From Croceicoccus sp. (GTDB lineage: Bacteria; Pseudomonadota; Alphaproteobacteria; Sphingomonadales; Sphingomonadaceae), in contig JAPYSD010000159.1 in NCBI GenBank assembly GCA_029936705.1, positions 1 to 7,543 of the forward strand: DNA of 7,543 nucleotides, given 5' to 3'. The notes beneath the pieces were generated by a model. That model did no database searches. It saw only the letters and a program-made list of their open reading frames with translations, and was not told the DNA's origin. A program made the translations under genes and the position numbers. Shown in pieces: positions 6,220-7,543 of this stretch (position 1 is its first letter; every line of letters begins with the position of its first letter).

Positions 6220-6930
6220 ATGGCGCATGTTATCGCCCTGGTGGACGATGATCGAAATATCCTGACCGGGCTGTCGATCGCCCTGCAGGCAGAGGGGTTC
6301 GATACGCGGGTCTATTCCGACGGCTCCGCCGCGCTCGAGGCGCTGGTCGAGAATCCGCCCGACCTTGCGGTGTGCGACATCAAGATGCCGCGCATGGACG
6401 GGCTGGAACTGCTGCGACGCCTGCGCGAGAAATCCTCGCTGCCGGTGATTTTCCTCACGTCCAAGACCGACGAGCAGGACGAGGCACTGGGCCTGGCGAT
6501 GGGGGCGGACGACTATATCGCCAAGCCTTTCAGCCAGCGGCTGCTGATCGCGCGCATCCGTGCCCTGCTGCGGCGCGAGGAGCTGGTGATGAACCGGCTG
6601 TCGGGCGACACCAGCCAGCCCCCGGCCGAGCTGATCACCCGCGGGCGCCTGACGATGGAGCCCGAGCGCCACCGCGTCACCTGGGACGGGCACCCGGTCT
6701 CGCTGACCGTGACCGAATTCCTGATCCTGGAGGCGCTGGCCCAGCGCCCCGGCGTGGTGAAGACGCGTAACCAGCTGATGGACGCGGCATACCAGGACGA
6801 TGTCTTCGTCGACGACCGCACCATCGACAGCCATATCAAGCGCCTGCGCCGCAAGTTCCGGCAGGTGGACCGGGAGTTCTCCGGCATTTCCACGCTTTAT
6901 GGCGCGGGCTACAGCTTTGCGGGAGACTGA
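6220..6930 (+). CDS. chvI: Response regulator ChvI, OmpR/PhoB family
   Basis: Transcription factor of the ChvG-ChvI two-component system, which in Rhizobiales responds to acid or envelope stress. The 236-residue product has a receiver domain at 1-120, with acidic pocket D9/D10, phospho-acceptor D53 in VCDIKMPRMDG, T80 in IFLTSK, and K102 in IAKPFS. A winged-helix domain follows at about 138-234, containing LTVTEFLILEALAQRPG (162-178), DDRTIDSHIKRLRRKF (198-213, recognition helix) and YGAGYSF (227-233). The ATG at 6220 begins MAHVIALVDDD, the usual start for ChvI, with AAGAAGG 9 bases before it. A TTG at 6211 would add three residues and is unlikely. It overlaps chvG and diverges from pckA, an arrangement shared with Agrobacterium and Sinorhizobium. 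Confidence 0.94.
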   Translation: MAHVIALVDDDRNILTGLSIALQAEGFDTRVYSDGSAALEALVENPPDLAVCDIKMPRMDGLELLRRLREKSSLPVIFLTSKTDEQDEALGLAMGADDYIAKPFSQRLLIARIRALLRREELVMNRLSGDTSQPPAELITRGRLTMEPERHRVTWDGHPVSLTVTEFLILEALAQRPGVVKTRNQLMDAAYQDDVFVDDRTIDSHIKRLRRKFRQVDREFSGISTLYGAGYSFAGD

Positions 6931-7543
6931 ACCGCATCGCGATCCGGGCAAGGACGACCCGCGCGGTCCGCCCGGGCCGGACGGCGATGACAGGCAGCTG
7001 GCGGGAGAGGCTGCCCAGGCCGGCGCGGGCAATGCGCCCGACCCGCTGTTCTGGACGCGCCGCTTCTCGCTCACCACTCGCATCCTGGCGGTCAACCTGC
7101 TCATTGTCGGGCTGGTGCTGGGCGGGCTGTTCGTGCTCGACACCAATCGCAAGCAGCTGGTGGCCGAACGCTCGCGCCTCGCCCGATCCGAGGTCGAGAT
7201 CATCGCCAACGCGCTGGCCGAAGCGCCCGCCAGCGAGCATGCCGCCCTGCTCGCCCGCATCGGCGACCAGCAGCGGTTGCGGCTGCGCACCTTCGATTCG
7301 CAAGGCGCGCTGCAGACCGACAGCTTCGTGGTGGGCGAGCCTGCGTTCTCCTTCGCCGATCCCGAACAGCAGGACTGGACCCACGCGCTGGCCCGCACCA
7401 TGGACCGGATCGTCGATTTCCTCGTCATGGCGCCGCCCGTCCCGCCCTATGACCCCGCAACGGACATCGACCCGACGACCAGGGCGCAATGGCCCGAGGT
7501 GTTCGTCGCCGAGCAGGCGCGCGCGGGCACGGTGATGCTGCGC
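6899..7543 (+). CDS. chvG: Sensor histidine kinase ChvG (partial, N-terminal 215 residues)
   Basis: Membrane sensor kinase expected to phosphorylate ChvI. The chosen ATG at 6899 lies in the +1 frame inside the end of chvI (32-base overlap) and begins MARATALRETEPH. The frame is open to the right edge. The first 50 residues are hydrophilic and rich in Pro, Gly and Asp. FWTRRFSLTTR (51-61) follows, then one transmembrane helix (about 62-80, ILAVNLLIVGLVLGGLFVL). The periplasmic sensor domain then runs past residue 200, with SRLARSEVEIIANALAEAP (92-110), VVGEP and a Pro-rich stretch MAPPVPPYDP (177-186), typical of ChvG. The HAMP, His-box and ATPase domains lie beyond the window. No good ribosome site precedes the ATG, so translation is probably coupled to chvI; a TTG at 6917 is the next possible start. 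Confidence 0.88.
   Translation, partial: MARATALRETEPHRDPGKDDPRGPPGPDGDDRQLAGEAAQAGAGNAPDPLFWTRRFSLTTRILAVNLLIVGLVLGGLFVLDTNRKQLVAERSRLARSEVEIIANALAEAPASEHAALLARIGDQQRLRLRTFDSQGALQTDSFVVGEPAFSFADPEQQDWTHALARTMDRIVDFLVMAPPVPPYDPATDIDPTTRAQWPEVFVAEQARAGTVMLR

Noticed and set aside
6064..7428. Open frame of 454 codons on the minus strand across chvI and chvG
   Set aside because: Antisense to two clearly recognised genes, low-complexity composition, no ribosome site.

Overview
The window is about two-thirds G+C and densely coded, and it looks like chromosomal core DNA of an alphaproteobacterium. The protein sequences (PyrB, the PyrC-like partner, ChvI/ChvG next to pckA, a DUF3597 protein) most resemble Sphingomonadales such as Erythrobacteraceae or Sphingomonadaceae. 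That placement rests on recognition of the proteins, not on a search. I see no mobile element, CRISPR array, tRNA, rRNA or prophage signal.

Layout. 1-1013 (minus) is the N-terminal part of an SppA (67K-type) signal peptide peptidase, cut by the left edge. After a 163-base divergent spacer, pyrB (1177-2202) and a pyrC-like gene (2199-3434) run on the plus strand, joined by an ATGA overlap. The pyrC-like product has lost almost all metal ligands of dihydroorotase, so it is probably the non-catalytic partner of the aspartate transcarbamoylase (the pyrC'/pyrX situation known from Pseudomonas). Facing it is a small two-helix membrane protein gene (3431-3631, minus) whose stop codon shares a palindromic CTAG with the pyrC-like stop. 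A DUF3597 gene (3747-4163, plus) follows and converges on pckA (4238-5827, minus, ATP-dependent PEP carboxykinase). A strong hairpin between these two can terminate both transcripts.

A 392-base divergent spacer separates pckA from the response regulator chvI (6220-6930) and its sensor kinase chvG (6899 to the right edge), whose start lies inside the end of chvI. The spacer has no convincing gene but holds two operator-like palindromes and a short GC-rich repeat. The pckA/chvI/chvG neighbourhood is known from rhizobia and Agrobacterium, where this two-component system senses envelope stress or acid and affects central carbon metabolism.

How the genes work together: the pyrB/pyrC' pair forms the early pyrimidine pathway enzyme, with the second subunit probably structural. 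pckA supplies gluconeogenic PEP and may be under ChvI control from the shared spacer. SppA acts in membrane protein quality control. I found no clearly new multi-gene system. The most informative observations are the degenerate dihydroorotase and the palindromes between pckA and chvI.
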